Source of the DNA: Ypsolopha sequella | Lineage: Eukaryota > Arthropoda > Insecta > Lepidoptera > Ypsolophidae | NCBI GenBank assembly: GCA_934047225.1 | Contig: OW204004.1 | Location: forward strand, 7,630,401 to 7,694,400 | Reading direction: 5' to 3' | DNA: 64,000 nucleotides | Shown: positions 42,074-54,650 of the stretch, one piece after another | Layout of the letters: each line of letters opens with the position of its first letter | Position numbering within the stretch: position 1 is the stretch's first letter | Notes under the pieces: generated by a model | What the model was told of the DNA's origin: nothing | Databases searched by the model: none | What the model saw: the letters and a program-made list of their open reading frames with translations, nothing else | Program-made: the position numbers and the translations under genes

Positions 42074-42721
42074 AAAAACATAAGACTACTATAATTTATT
42101 TTCTGCCAATCTGCATAACAGATTGTTGGCAGATGAGCTCTTAGTAAACTTAGATATAAATGATAAGTAATTACAATTTAATTACAATTAATTTTATTTT
42201 TTATTTTTTACATACTTATGGTAGCTACTTAAAGTACAGGCTTACATCACATTTATTTATACTATATACTTAATAATTAGGTTTGTGTTTATGATATAGC
42301 AAGTATTGTAATTAGTTAAGCAAGCAAGTATTGTAATATATTTTTTCTCAACCCTATCATGTGGGGTATCAGGCTAGTAGTAAAGTAGCTTAGTGAAATT
42401 ACCGTTACCCGGTCGGATAATATTTTTTTTTCTCTTCAGTTTTATTTTCTTAGCTTTCAAAAAGCTGTCATTCAAAATTAACAGTGTAATTTTTTACTAT
42501 TAATTTTCACGAAAGAAAAAAAAGGGAAAGAAAAGAAAATTCAACGAGCTCCTATGCTAGCATTTGTTATTACGCTCTAAATTACCTTCTTACCAAATTT
42601 GGTGCTATTATCAGACCTGTAACGGTTATTTAAAAATAGAAAAAATATCATGACATAATTTTCTCCTTGTATTTTTTATCTCTTTATTCAATTAAAGTAT
42701 ATGCTTACTTTTTACATTTAG

Positions 42722-43068
42722 TTGTATTAATATTATAAAAAAAAGACATGATCTTGCTAAGTTTCTTGCCCTTCTTCTTTGCAAGAATAATCAAATGGGC
42801 GGAGTTAGGTATATATTTATTTTATATATTGCATATATTTATAATATTATTTATTCCTTATTCCCATATTTTTATTTTACTCAAGTGTCAAACTTTATTA
42901 TTTCCCTGTGTATTTCCCTATATTATTATTTATTACATAAAACTATTACGTATTCACATAGATTATTTATTTACTTATATTATATTAAAACCAACCTGTA
43001 ATAAGTGAATGTTATACCTAAATTACATAAATAAATATATTTCATATATTTCATTTCATTTCATTTCA
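42722..43068 (+). mobile_element. LINE 3' UTR-like repeat, copy 1
   Basis: Shares AAAAAGACATGA, TTTCTTGCCCTTCTTCTT, TTGCATATATTTATA, CATATTATTATTTAT and ACATAAATAAATATATTTCAT with 55540-55862, and ends in (TTTCA)n (43035-43068). Short tandem tails fit a LINE end. The 86-codon frame inside is not shared. Confidence 0.6.
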
Positions 43069-44137
43069 GCTCTAAGCCACTTGACTATACGAACTGGCGC
43101 CGTGTGAACGCTCCAAAACTCTCACACAATCGAAATGTTACGAGCAATAAATCCTCATAATAATGATATCTCCTTATCTTTCAATGATTTACGTTTATAT
43201 TCGCGAAAGATTAGGGGCATTTGTCTTCAATCTGTCGCTTTGTCTCCTACCTTTGTTTTATAGGAAATTGTGTTTAACCCATGGTTTGTGATCGTAAGAA
43301 ACATGATAATGTTTCGACCCTTGACTAAAGAGACGAGCGGTTAAACGTATTTTTTCAATATTAAGAGGTCACCAAATATTGTAATTTTAATTAAGACAGT
43401 ACCTAGCGTAAAAAAAATATATAATTAAGAAAATGAAATGATATTTGTAAAATAAACACTTACCATATTGTCTTAATTGTCTAATTACCTACCTGTCTTA
43501 AATTAACATTATTTTTTATTTATTTGTTTATTTAAATTGAAAACATACAAATATCTTCGCAGAACTTAACCTAAGTGGATTATAATTATGTATTTATGAT
43601 GTCAAATCTTTCTAATATCTATTATATAAAATCGAAAAGCTAGAAAGTGACAAAATTCACGGGAAAAAATGAGATTGGGCGTTCTGCACACACGAACGCT
43701 AAAATCGCAAAAAAAAATGCAATTCGATTCCTTGGATTGTGACAATGATGAACGGTATAAACAATTTAGGTTTGGATACGCGATCGCTTAATAATTAAAG
43801 AATGAAATTATGAAATCAACATGTTCCGCGTTTCAGAAATCAGATCTGTATGCCATGTCTAAACGGCCGTTCATACTGTTATCGGTTTGCAAAAACGTAA
43901 CATCATACAACGCAACTTTAAACGCAAATTGAACATCAAATTATTTTTCCCGAGAAATAATTTTATATTAATTAATTAATTCCAGAGATTATCTCCTACA
44001 TCCAATGTCACTCTCAAACATCTCCTTTCTATGATTCAAGTGTTTATATAATCATTATTATTATTATATTTTCAATGCGGGCAGAGCCACGGGAACATCT
44101 AGTTATTAACACCTACACTTATATACATAGATTTTAA
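43069..44137. other. Non-coding stretch
   Basis: About 1 kb with no gene. Near its end 44071-44103 (GCGGGCAGAGCCACGGGAAC then ATCTAGTT) is a decayed end of the repeat family at 27330-27543. Confidence 0.4.
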
Positions 44138-44341
44138 GAAGAAAAACATCGTGAGGAAACCTGAATGCATAAAAAGCTTGTATTTGTGCCCGAAGTACGG
44201 CGATAGGGCTCACCACCCATCACATTGGGAAGTAATAATCATCGGTGAAACACGTGTGTACCTAGCATAGACTGTGACTTACATTTCACAGTTCACACTT
44301 GGAACACCTCTAACCCCTTAGGGATTCATGTCGTGACGATA
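44138..44341 (+). mobile_element. SINE, head missing
   Basis: AAAACATCGTGAGGAAACCTG, CATCACATTGGGAAGTAATAA, GATTCATGTCGTGACGAT. 5'-truncated copy of the 37189-37555 family. Confidence 0.8.
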
Positions 44342-45369
44342 CATTAAATTATTATTGTTATAAATCTCAAATATTCAATCTCAAATTATATTTTAGAAGC
44401 TCAAACGAAAAGCTACATAAAAAGCTCTCTTTTTGCACACTTCCATTGAAAACGAGTGTCATAACAAGATGTCAGAGAGAAGCGGTCTAATTTCTTTATT
44501 TCCTTTCGTATTTCATCGACAACATCACAATAAAACCTTATACATTACGGACTACCTTCTTGTTAAACGAGCCAAAAGCCCTTGTTAATCCTCAATGTAC
44601 TTCGTGCAAGTAAAAAATATCATGGAGTTTTCTGAAGAGTGGAAAATTGTGTAGAGACAAGGAGAGATTTTCAGTAACGCTTCGACATTTGAACGAAGCG
44701 GACGTGTATGGGGGAACTTTTTAATTTTTTTCCTCAAACTTTCGATCTTCGATTACGTGTAGAAATTATTTAGTTTTCAATCGTTTCCATGACATTTTAT
44801 CACACTGTTACAGAGTGGTGTCGTGAAAAAGTGATTAAAATGTTCTTATATAAAGTGATCATTTGAAGGCGTTTTTAGGGTTCCGTATTTAATCATCAGT
44901 AATACTGGAAACTCAGAAAAAGTGTTTCCTGATATATATAGGTATGTAGTGTGATATAATATATATTTTTTGTTTATTTTATCTTCTGGTATATGGTTAC
45001 TTAGCACACTGGAGACTTCCTAAGTGATCGAAACCAGGTTTAAAAACTTGAACGTAAAAAAATGTGTTCTTTTTGCTGTTTAAGGCTAACCCCCAAGTTG
45101 ATAGGAAAACAACTTTTTTTTTTACAAATTTCACCTTGTGTCATTGAAGCTTGTTACTGATCACTTGCCGAGTCGTTAATATTTTGGCTGTATTTATTAT
45201 CTTATATTTTAAAGTCACTTATAGGTACTTACAATATTATATATAGGTAGTTACTACGTTATTGACGTAATTATAATCATAATATTAACCTAAATTGCAT
45301 GTCATAACGTCACTTACTTTTCCACTGGAAATAAAGTTGTATCAAAAGTTATTATTTAAGAGTATGTTT
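44342..45369. other. Non-coding stretch with a MITE relic
   Basis: About 45006-45175 resembles a diverged copy of the 29115-29355 MITE (CACTGGAGACTTCCTAAGTGA and TTGTTACTGATCACTTGCC). Nothing else recognised. Confidence 0.4.
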
Positions 45370-45660
45370 TTAGGGTTCCATACCCAAAGGGTAACCAACG
45401 GGACCCTATTACTAAGACTCCGCTGTCCGTCTGTCTGTCCGTCCGTCACCAGGCTGTATCTCGTGAACCGTGATAGTTAGACAGTGGAAATTTTCACAGA
45501 TGATGTATTTCTGTTGCCGCTATATCAACAAATACCAAAAAACAGAATACAATAAATATTTAAGGGGGCTCCCATACAACAGACATGTTTTTTCCGTTTT
45601 TATAGATAATGGTACGGAACCCTTCGTGCGCGAGTCCGACTCGCACTTGGACGGTTTTTT
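45370..45660 (+). repeat. GGTTCCGTA-family element, short form
   Basis: TTTTAGGGTTCCATACCCAAA, GGGACCCTATTACTAAGACTC, (TGTC/CGTC)n, GGCTCCCATACAACA, and the end ACGGAACCCTTCGTGCGCGAG, TCCGACTCGCACTTGG. It shares terminal blocks with 12641-13308 but the interior differs, so it is a separate subfamily. No coding. Confidence 0.75.
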
Positions 45661-45714
45661 TATTTTATTATCCGTCTAGCACAAAATGCAATGCACAAAG
45701 TCCAATGGCAATAA

Positions 45715-46010
45715 CTTTATTACCTTTTGATAGAGGCGTTTATCTGTTTTCTCATTGCCCAATTTTGTCTATGGGTAATACAAATAATCGCGCAGTGAAA
45801 AAACAAATAAGAGGGTTTTTAGCTAATACTGAAATATTTTGTTGGCAAAAAAATATTGAATTTAAGTAGATTGACTTCATATTTATGTTACCTATTCTAT
45901 GAAAAAAAAACAAGTTTATCCCTTGATCGCGTTCCTTTGCGGAAAATTTAAAAACAAAAAAAAATGGGTTGAAAACATTTTTCTTAGACAAAAGTATATA
46001 TCTCAAGACA
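45715..46010 (+). repeat. Diverged dispersed repeat, copy 2
   Basis: Order of TTTTGATAGAGGCGTTTATC, AATAATCGCGCAGTGAAAA, GGGTTTTTAGCTAATAC and TTAGACAAAAGTATATATC parallels 19965-20190. Confidence 0.4.
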
Positions 46011-46133
46011 TTGCTTATACGAGTATGTACGTTGATATATTACTGGTCCAAAATGGTAAATATCAAAAAACAATAATGCTTTTCCAAAGCTGGACATGAT
46101 GGCAAAAGGCAAGAAATGGCAAGAAATATTAGC

Positions 46134-46560
46134 TTAAGGCGACACGTAAAAGTTTTATTTAGCATCCCTGTTACTCCATATGCGAAAAAAACCTCAGTGC
46201 GAGAGGGACGGATTCGTGGAAAAGTAGCAAAAAGACGGTTTTTTTATTAATATAAAATGTACTAAATTTGCTATTAAAATTTCGTTTAACCAGTTCTTAG
46301 ATACCGTTAAAACCCATGTAATAAAATATAATTGCAGTCCATATGTCATTCTAAATTGTCAAACCAGGAGAATTGGTGTCGAAAAAGACCTAATTTCAAT
46401 AAATATTTCTATCGAGCCGAATTTCTCCAATCGTGTTTCTGTTTAACAGATCCCTAGAAAAAGATTTCAAGAATAATATACTATTTTATCAAAATAATAC
46501 ATTATTTACTAAAGTAGATATGCAAGTTCTAAAAGTGTCGAATTTTTTCCGTGTTGTATC
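46134..46560 (+). mobile_element. TTAA MITE, subfamily B, copy 1
   Basis: Begins TTAAGGCGACACGTAAAAG. It shares CAGTGCGAGAGGGACGGATTC, ACCGTTAAAACC and TCTTAGATACC-type blocks with subfamily A and is closer to 49074-49475 (reverse). The right end is lost: the expected GGCGCCTTAA is not present. Confidence 0.65.
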
Positions 46561-47114
46561 TCCGAATAATGTACGGTTGTATCTCCGACACAACTTGATG
46601 CTTTTTTAAGTTAAATTATGTTGTCCCATTGGGATAATCTTTTGAATAAATATATATTTCTGGAATAGAAGTATTTACATACTTACTTACATACTTACTT
46701 ACCTACTTCTGATTGGTGATGGCCCCATACCATGGGCCGAAATATATTGGGTATAAATAATATGTTTTATTGTTTTTTTTAACTATATACTATCCCAAAA
46801 AGATAATATTTTAGGAATCTGGGATTCAAAAAAGCATTTAATATACACTTGGTACACCTTATATCAAGTATTATGAATATGAATGAATACAGAATTGAAT
46901 TTACAAAATAAAAATATATTTTATCACAATGAATACAAAAATTTGCTTAGAAATATACAAGTAAGTTATAAAGTTTATTGCGATTGTCTCATTTTTATGA
47001 AAGTATGAAAAATATGTCTTCTTTAGGATTAATAAATATTTGCTTATCTTTTGAATATTTGAGTTTATTTTCATGATTTCTCTGAAATTATTTCCAAGAT
47101 TTTTATTGTTTAAA

Positions 47115-47473
47115 AAGGTAAGGAACGCTTAAACGTAACGAGTTGTTTAAAACGTAACCGAGTAATTTATTGCTCTTACGCCCGTGTACCATACTGCGTT
47201 TTTCAATGCATAGTGTGAGGAAATAAAACAAATATAATCTTGTGAACTTTAAATTATGATTGGCTCAAAAGGACTGTATCCAGAGCCGTTAAACAGTGGA
47301 AAAAAAAAAGTATTACATTTATGGTACACAGGAAAGGTTGTAGGTTAGCCAACCTTTGTAAATAAATAAAAATAAATAATAATAATAAAGCCCTAGGGCA
47401 AAATAATCGACTTTCTGTTCGGTTTTGATGCATAAAAAATGGGCCTTTACGAGCACTTGCATTGAAAAACAAT
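47115..47473 (+). mobile_element. Dispersed 0.39 kb element, copy 2
   Basis: Matches 26441-26825 from AACGTAACCGAGTAATTTATT to TTACGAGCACTTGCATTG. The left half of the palindrome is missing. It abuts the MITE at 47481. Confidence 0.75.
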
Positions 47474-47480
47474 TTTTTAT

Positions 47481-47748
47481 ACAGGGCTGTTTAGATGAAG
47501 TCGCGGAAACTGGAAACTGGTGATAGTACTCACCCATACAAATAAATTTTAGTAAAAAAAAAAAATTGGAAATCGAGAAAAGACATCAGTTGTTTTCTAC
47601 ATGTTAGTCGGGTAGCTAGGTTTCTTTTCAATGGAGATTTTTTTTCACGTTTCGTTGGTCGATCGATACCATAGTAAAAGTTGTTCGTATGGACGAGTAT
47701 TTTCACCAGTTTCCGACTTACTCAACTTTGTCTTAAGACCCAGTATAG
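47481..47748. mobile_element. TIR MITE (AAGATGAAGTTGC family), copy 2
   Basis: GGAAACTGGTGATAGTACTC on the left and CCAGTTTCCGACTTACTCAAC on the right. Lies 7 bp after the element above. Confidence 0.65.
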
Positions 47749-47757
47749 TTCCCCCTT

Positions 47758-48330
47758 TACGCCTGGATTTTTCTTTAGATTCATATAAACGGTAGATGAA
47801 TACATTAAGTTCTTTTTCTGTATTTTTTTTGGTATAATAAAGTGTTTTGTATTTGTATAATTTAATGTGAAGTCTACAGCTTATTTTCTTAGTTTTTTTA
47901 TATGTATTATCTAGCGATATCTAACTACGTCTCTATACAGCCCAAAAAGCAAAGTTTTATGAAACATCATCATTAAAGCCGTTAGGATATTGTGAATATT
48001 GCCTCGTTTTTACGCAAAGTTTAGCAAGTTGTATAATTTTTGTCTAGTATACTGGAAATATTAAAAGAGAAATGTACAGACGTCGTTCATGTAAAGAAGA
48101 CTAAGTTTATATACTGTTCTATAAATAAACAGTTACCGTTTCATGGAAAACAGTTTTTACCTGAAACCATTTCACAAATTCGGCGCTTTTTTCCGCACCT
48201 TTTGCATCTTGCACCTCTTGATGAGAGAGGGTTCGGAGTGCGGTATGGAAGAGAAGGAAAAAATATAATTTAAAGATGTGTGCAAATTTTCATTGAGATC
48301 AAAACCATCAGGACGGCACAAACACCTAAA
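47758..48330 (+). repeat. Dispersed 0.5 kb repeat, copy 2
   Basis: Second copy of 22130-22625, with an extra segment around 48050-48110. Confidence 0.7.
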
Positions 48331-49073
48331 GCATTTAGATGATAGGACACTTATTCGACATGACAGTTTCTTGAAAAATATCATTAAAGGAAAGTTTGAG
48401 GGGAAAAAGGAAGGAAAGTTAAAGCTATGTCATATTAAGGGGTCAAATCATTGGAAGACGAAAGAGAATAATGGTACGGTTAATTCACTGATAAGAGCTT
48501 GATAGACATAATAAAATGTAGTTACCACTGGAAGGTTGATGTGCTGGTGACCGTACAACAAAAATTTTCTTCAAATTAAGCTCTAACAATACCAATTATA
48601 CTTCGTTTATACATGTTTTATTTATAACCAAGCTACTCCAAGGGCAATACAATTGCGGTACGGGGGCCTAAAATGTTTTGAACACATCATATTTAGAAAA
48701 ATAATCGTTACTTTGTCACATTAAATTTCACACTTTATACAAATATCCACAGTCTTTTAATAATAAATTGGATGTGTCTAAATAATAGTATGTTCTATAA
48801 TGATGGGTCACAAATAACATTCTATATCTCTAAATTATCAATGGAATCACGTAAATTTAGCCGATACAGAATTCAAAAACATTTTTTTTTTTGACGTCGC
48901 AATACACTTTGGATACGAAGGCGATGTGTTCGAAACCGTCTGAGCCACGTACAATTAACTTGTAAACCACTTATAGTATAAAATAACAACCAAATTGTTC
49001 AGTTCAATCGCTTTACGGTGAACAAAATTTGATATTTAAGATATTGTTGTAATGTTATAGCTAACTACACATA
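48331..49073. other. Non-coding stretch, nothing recognised
   Basis: No gene, TIR pair or copy seen. Confidence 0.3.
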
Positions 49074-49475
49074 TTAAGGCGCCACGGAAAAGAAATCGAC
49101 ACTTTCAGAACTTGCATATCTACTTTAGTAAAAAAGGTATAATTTTGATAAAATAGAATATTATTTTTGGAATCTTTTTCTAGGGATCTGTTAAACAAAA
49201 AAGCGATTGGAAAAATTCGGCTCGATAAAATATTTATTGAAATGAGATCCTTTTCGACACCATTTCTCCTAGTTTGACAAATTGGAATGACATATAGACT
49301 ACAATTATATTTTATTAGATTGGTTTTAACGTGGTTTTAGCAGTATCTAGGACCTGGTCAAACGAAATTTTAGTAGCAACTTTTCGCGAATTCGTCTCTC
49401 TCGCTCTGAGGGTTTTTTTTGCATATAGAGTAACAGGGACGCTAAAACATTTACATTTTGCCATAAGCGCTAATA
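49074..49475 (-). mobile_element. TTAA MITE, subfamily B, copy 2
   Basis: TTAAGGCGCCACGGAAAAGAA on its left. The interior is a reverse complement of 46134-46560 (ACACCATTTCTCCTAGTTTGA, GTCTCTCTCGCTCTGAGGG). Its right end is decayed. Confidence 0.7.
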
Positions 49476-50379
49476 AAAAACCAACATACACAAAAACATA
49501 AACATATGCAAAATAAAAATGTATACAATTTAAATCAAAACATTATTTATAACGTTGATAGTTTTGATTTTAGAATACAATAGAATAATGTTTATTTGGT
49601 ACGTAATAAAACACTTTACAATCAAACAAAATAAACATGAAATTAGCGCAGAATGTACCAAAAAGGTCTCCTCTTAGCTTAATACCATGACAGGGCCACG
49701 GCGCTGATTTTCAATGGATACCTAGTACCTTATACTTTAAAAATATTTAGTTATAACATAATTATAACAAACATAAAGCAAAAACAAATATTTTTTTTAC
49801 TTTTACACTAAAACTTATACAATATTTTATTTGAATTTCAACAATTAATTTAATAATTCGCTCTAATTTTATAAACTCAACTTATAGTAATGGGCTTATC
49901 TATACGAGTTTTTAACTAATAATTGCATCATTTATTTAGCTTTAGTGTAACATTTATTATTAGTTTATTATTATTATTAAGTTTAGTCGTTTGAAAACAG
50001 CAAAAAGGAAAAAATAAAATATACAGTTTAAAATATAATAAATAAATATACAGTATGCGTAGTAATGTTTCTTTTTCTTTTTGTATCGCTAGTAAACATT
50101 GTTTATATTTGAATTTGAAGCAGCCAACTGAATTTTTGCCACTTGGTAGAACTTACTATACAATTTTGTTGTAATAACATACTGTTTTTTAATTATTATT
50201 GATTTATTAAATTAAAGGTGAAAAAGGGAGTAATTTTATTAATTCAACATTATGAAAGACAATAATTAATACAAAAATAATCCTAAAGAAATAATTATAA
50301 AAAAAAATTGCCTCTAGATCACTGCCCTGCGGGAGAGTGCCCAAAATACTTGTACTTGTATAAACAAGAAACCCGTTGA
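49476..50379. other. AT-rich non-coding stretch
   Basis: Very AT-rich (49720-50290 especially), many short A and T runs. No gene or repeat family recognised. Confidence 0.35.
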
Positions 50380-51003
50380 CAAGTACGATGTTTTATTTCA
50401 ACAAAGATATCGGAAGCCAGAAACTGGTGATAGTACTCGTCCAACAACTTTTACTATGAAAAACAGCTGTTCCATAGAAAATGAATAATAGTAGTTTATG
50501 CTACAAGGGCGCAAAGGAATAAATTACGAGGACGATTTAAAACACGAGCGTAGCGAGTGTTTTAAACGTAACCGAGTAATTTATTGCTTTTACGCCCGTG
50601 TATCATACTACGTTTTTCAATGCATGGTGTGAGGAAATGAAAACAAATATAATCTTGTGAACTTTAAATTATGATTGGCTCAAAAGGATTGTATCCAGAG
50701 CCGTTAAACAGTGGAGAAAAAGTATAACATCTATGGTACACAAGAAAGGCTGCAGGTTAGCCAACCATTGCAAACAAATAAAAATAAAAAATAATAATAA
50801 AGCCCTAGGGCAAAATAATCGACTTTCTGTTCGGTTTTGATGCATAAAAAGTGGGCCTTTACGAGCACATGCATTGAAAAATAAATAAAACAACCGTTTC
50901 TTTTTCTCGTAGTCTCAATTCTTTTTCACGAAAAGTTGTTCGTATAAACAAGGACTGTTGCCAGTTTCCGGCTTCAGCAACTTCATCTTAACACTCTGTA
51001 TAG
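50380..51003. mobile_element. TIR MITE (AAGATGAAGTTGC family), copy 3, interrupted
   Basis: Left part CAGAAACTGGTGATAGTACTC to TGTTCCATAGAAAATG, right part from about 50885 to CCAGTTTCCGGCTTCAGCAAC then TTCATCTTAACA. The gap is filled by the 0.39 kb element at 50486-50881. Confidence 0.7.
50486..50881 (+). mobile_element. Dispersed 0.39 kb element, copy 3, nested
   Basis: Complete copy of 26441-26825 with the palindromic start, placed inside the TIR MITE. AATA at both edges may be the target duplication. Confidence 0.75.
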
Positions 51004-51290
51004 TTTGAAAATCTATTGGGGACTGAAATGATAATACGTCGAGGATAATAATAAAGCCTCCGAAAAACAAATTAAATCCCAGCGAACTGCTGCACACTTT
51101 TATACTATCTGAGCAGCGGAAAAATTAGTTATCGAAAAATATACTCATTTAACTGTCTACCGACAAAATAAATTAAACAAAGCAATTTAAAATTTCTCAC
51201 GACCACCTGGTTTAAATAATTAACCTCCGAATAAATTACTGAACTGCCGAAAGAACTTACTGAAAAAACTTTGAACCAAAAGTCAAAAAT

Positions 51291-51380
51291 AGGTGCGACG
51301 ACGAACGAAGCGAGGAGGAGCGTGTTAGATTTACATGTAAGATAAAATAAGGAGCCGAGCGAAGCGGAGCGGAGCGAGGC
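51291..51380 (+). repeat. Dispersed block, copy 2 (GAAGCGGAGCGGAGCGAGG)
   Basis: See 7391-7480: the same order of GGTGCGACGA, TTACATGTAAGATAAAATAAG and GAAGCGGAGCGGAGCGAGG. Confidence 0.6.
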
Positions 51381-52604
51381 GGGGTCTCTAGTTTTAACAT
51401 ATAATAAAGTTTATTTTTATTCGGAGATCTACGATAAAAATAGCTAACAGTAGTTTTCGGAATTTTCAGTATTTCATTCGGTAATTTTCGTATATTTACG
51501 AGTATTAGCACAGAAGTATTCGATAGATAGTATTTAAAGCAGTAACATTCATAAATTGAACATCCTCATTTTTAATTTAGTTTTCGGAGTTTTTATTACG
51601 AGCCATAAGTCGAGACCTGATGATGTCATAAACAGACATAATCTTATCGTAAAATCGACCAGTGCACAAGTGAATTCTATCCGTAATTAAAATATTTATG
51701 ACGTCAACTCACTCTGATTTTATTGAAAGATCTGTAACAAGACAAAACAAATATTAAAATTATTAAATAAAAATAACAAACTTATAAAAAAAGCTGATGC
51801 TATAAAAAGGTATGTAGAAAGTCCGTTAATATTATGATATAAAGTATAATGTTCCCCTCTCTAGCTCTTTTCTCTTTTTCTTCCCCTTTGTAGTCTAATA
51901 TTTCCTCTAAAGGGGAAATACCCCTCTCTGTGGAAACACTAAACATAATTCACAAACAAATATTACAAAGAACAGATATGCACATAAGCGAGCTTATATT
52001 TAATAAAATATTTCTTCCAGCAAAACCATCTTGATAGGAAAATCATACACAAAGAAAAAATACCTATGCATAGAAAATTAAGCCTAATTATGTGTTAAAA
52101 ACATATACGTACTATAAATACGCACAAGTTACATTATATAAATATACATAACGCAAAAAAAATACAAAACTATTAATATACCTTTAATTTTATTCAGAAA
52201 GTGAGTGGAAGTTTTATTCAATCTATTTACCAATTTCCCTTCCTAAAGCAAATCTTTTTTTAGTTAATATTCTATCGACGTTAAACTGCCTTAAAACACT
52301 CAATAAATTCTTATTGTAGACTTTCGAAGCAAATTAAATAAAAATTTACAAGTTTAACTTTATCGTAGTTAAAAAAGCAAATTTGTTACTAAGGATTACG
52401 TTTATTCGGTTCTTAAAGTTAATTTAATTTAAAAATGTAAAGAGCCAAGACTTCAGGGAATCTGCTCCGCTTTTATTTAAATATTCGCGAAGACTTTTGT
52501 AAGCATTTTACTTTGCTGTTTAAATTTTTATTTAGATCAAACTTTATTGTACTTATCTGTTCTTAGCCTTTTTAATCTGTTAGATAGGTATGACTATATA
52601 TAAA
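51381..52604. other. Non-coding stretch, nothing recognised
   Basis: AT-rich. CCTCTAAAGGGGAAATACCCC at 51904 is a small local inverted pair. No gene. Confidence 0.3.
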
Positions 52605-52753
52605 CCAGGTCCTCTAAAAAGGCCGCTTTGGATGAATTATATAATGATTCCGTTCTAATGCCGTTTCTTTTGCACGCGTGAAACATCTCTGACTCCATCC
52701 TACTTTCAAATAATTTTATGATTCACCCAAGTTGCCCCTTTTAGATCCCCTGG
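52605..52753. mobile_element. Imperfect palindromic MITE, copy 2 (reverse)
   Basis: CCAGGTCCTCTAAAAAGGCCG to TTTTAGATCCCCTGG. Reverse copy of 41928-42073. Confidence 0.7.
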
Positions 52754-54329
52754 AGATATAGTAAGGGGGTGTGGTGCTTGCGAACGCATCTGACTTAAAA
52801 TTGGCTTCATACGAGACCTACATAATGTCAATAGAGATGTGATGTGTTGTTTTACGTGGCTACACTACATGCACTGCTCTCTTTTTGCATGTGTACTATT
52901 AGTGTACGTGTGCCGTACTTATAGTTTTTGTGTTTGTTTCGGTGAAATACGAGTAAGTGGCAGGAAACGTGGAGACATCTGAGCACGAAAAATTGTAGTA
53001 GTAAGGCAAATCTCCTGATATTTTCAATCCTATCTTAATTCTATAATGACAATGGACACGTCTCCTGTAGTGAAATATCAGTATCTATGTATTTTATAGT
53101 AACTGATTAATTAGTTATAGAAAAGCACAAAACATTTGAAGGGTAAGCAGGAAGGGGATCATAGTCAACAGAAGGTAGTTTTGAAATAAATAGAAAAACC
53201 TTGTTTACGTTATTATTTAAGAACTCTTAGTGGGCAATTATTATTATCGCAGTTAATTATTGTATTCGCCGTTTTTTTTTTTCTTTAAAAGCAAACGTTA
53301 CTATCAGCCCATAGCTCCATATTCATAGACAAATATTTTTTTTCGCTTTTGCCCTAATTATGACCCTCTTTTAAGTTCGGTTTTTAAGCTTCTTGAGTCC
53401 GGTATATTTTTAAAAGCGAATATTCTGTGGTCTGTTTTATTTTTTTCTAGTTTTTTTTTGCTCAATCATTGTTCTCCAGATATTTAAAAAATGGCGCTAT
53501 TAACTCAATTTGTGAAAAAAACTGACAATGACCTTTCTTCCCGCTTACCCTTCATTTTGAATTTTTGAAAAATTCCTATTATTACCGTAGTTAGCCATAG
53601 CGATATTTATCACTTTTAGTATGAAATCGTGTCAGGTGATGTCACGGGACATGCGGTTAAGCCATTCATTTTTTGGGATAACTTTTTAAACGCAATTGAT
53701 TTTCATAAAAATCCTTTAGTTTTTACAGATTGCATGTTATGGCCGATCTGATAATGATATGGTAAATTCTACAATTCGGCCACAACATACTTGTAGACAA
53801 AGATTTCAAAAGTAAAGATAAGCCTTTACCGTACCTACTTTGACAGCACCAACATTTATTAATTTATTTATTAAATAAATTGTACAGCATTACATTTAAC
53901 ACCAATTCGCTTAAAACTTCAAACAAAAATGTTTTTATTCAAAATATCTGTAACAATGATATAACATAATATTATAAAAATAACAATAATATAAAAATGA
54001 AACAATGTTTCCACCTCTAAATGGGTGACGCTCACACGTTTGAAATCAGTGTTCATCTGAACACAGTGATACTTGGACGCCTTAAGTGCACTTAAAGTTA
54101 ATCATTTTAACAACTTTAGTAGTCTGATCAGTTTGCTGACCGTAGGTTGACAGATTGCGCACTCATAAGTGTGCGTGCGTCGGCTTTATGTTATAACGCA
54201 CGCTATCAAAAACAATGCAATAAATTTTAGGTGCCAGAGCTCATCTAAACTTTTGAAATCTTTGCTTTTAGATTGATTATTTATTTACAATTAATTGAAA
54301 AAGGCGTTACTTTGCGGAAGTCCATGATG
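52754..54329. other. Non-coding stretch, nothing recognised
   Basis: About 1.6 kb without gene or repeat copies. GTGTGCGTGCGTCGG near 54168 and CGCACACTTATGAG-like sequence nearby are mildly self-complementary. Confidence 0.3.
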
Positions 54330-54650
54330 AATTTGTGCATATATTAATAATTTGCCATATTCCGCTAAATACTCTTACCATGCTATTCAAAATGCAGACT
54401 CAAGCACCGCCCACCCTTCCGCATAAAACATGCACAAGCAAAGCAAGCAGTACGAGCACAAAATAAAGCAATCACGTGTCGATAAGTTTTCTTGCTTGTT
54501 ATTTAAGATTGCTTTATTTTGTGCTCGTACTGCTTGCTTTGCTTGTGCATGTTTTATGCGGGAGGGCGGGCGGTGCTTGAGTCTGCATTTTGACTAGCAT
54601 GGTAAGAGTATTTAGCGAAATATTGCAAATTATTAATATATCCACAAATT
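54330..54650. repeat. Long hairpin, 143 bp arms
   Basis: 54330-54473 and 54508-54650 are inverted copies with about seven differences around a 34 bp loop. Arms include CTCTTACCATGCTATTCAAA, CAGACTCAAGCACCGCCC and CAAGCAAAGCAAGCAGTACG. No second copy in the window. Confidence 0.85.

Noticed and set aside
42748..43008. Small hydrophobic membrane protein
   Set aside because: AT-rich LINE 3' UTR-like repeat. The frame is not shared with the second copy at 55540-55862.
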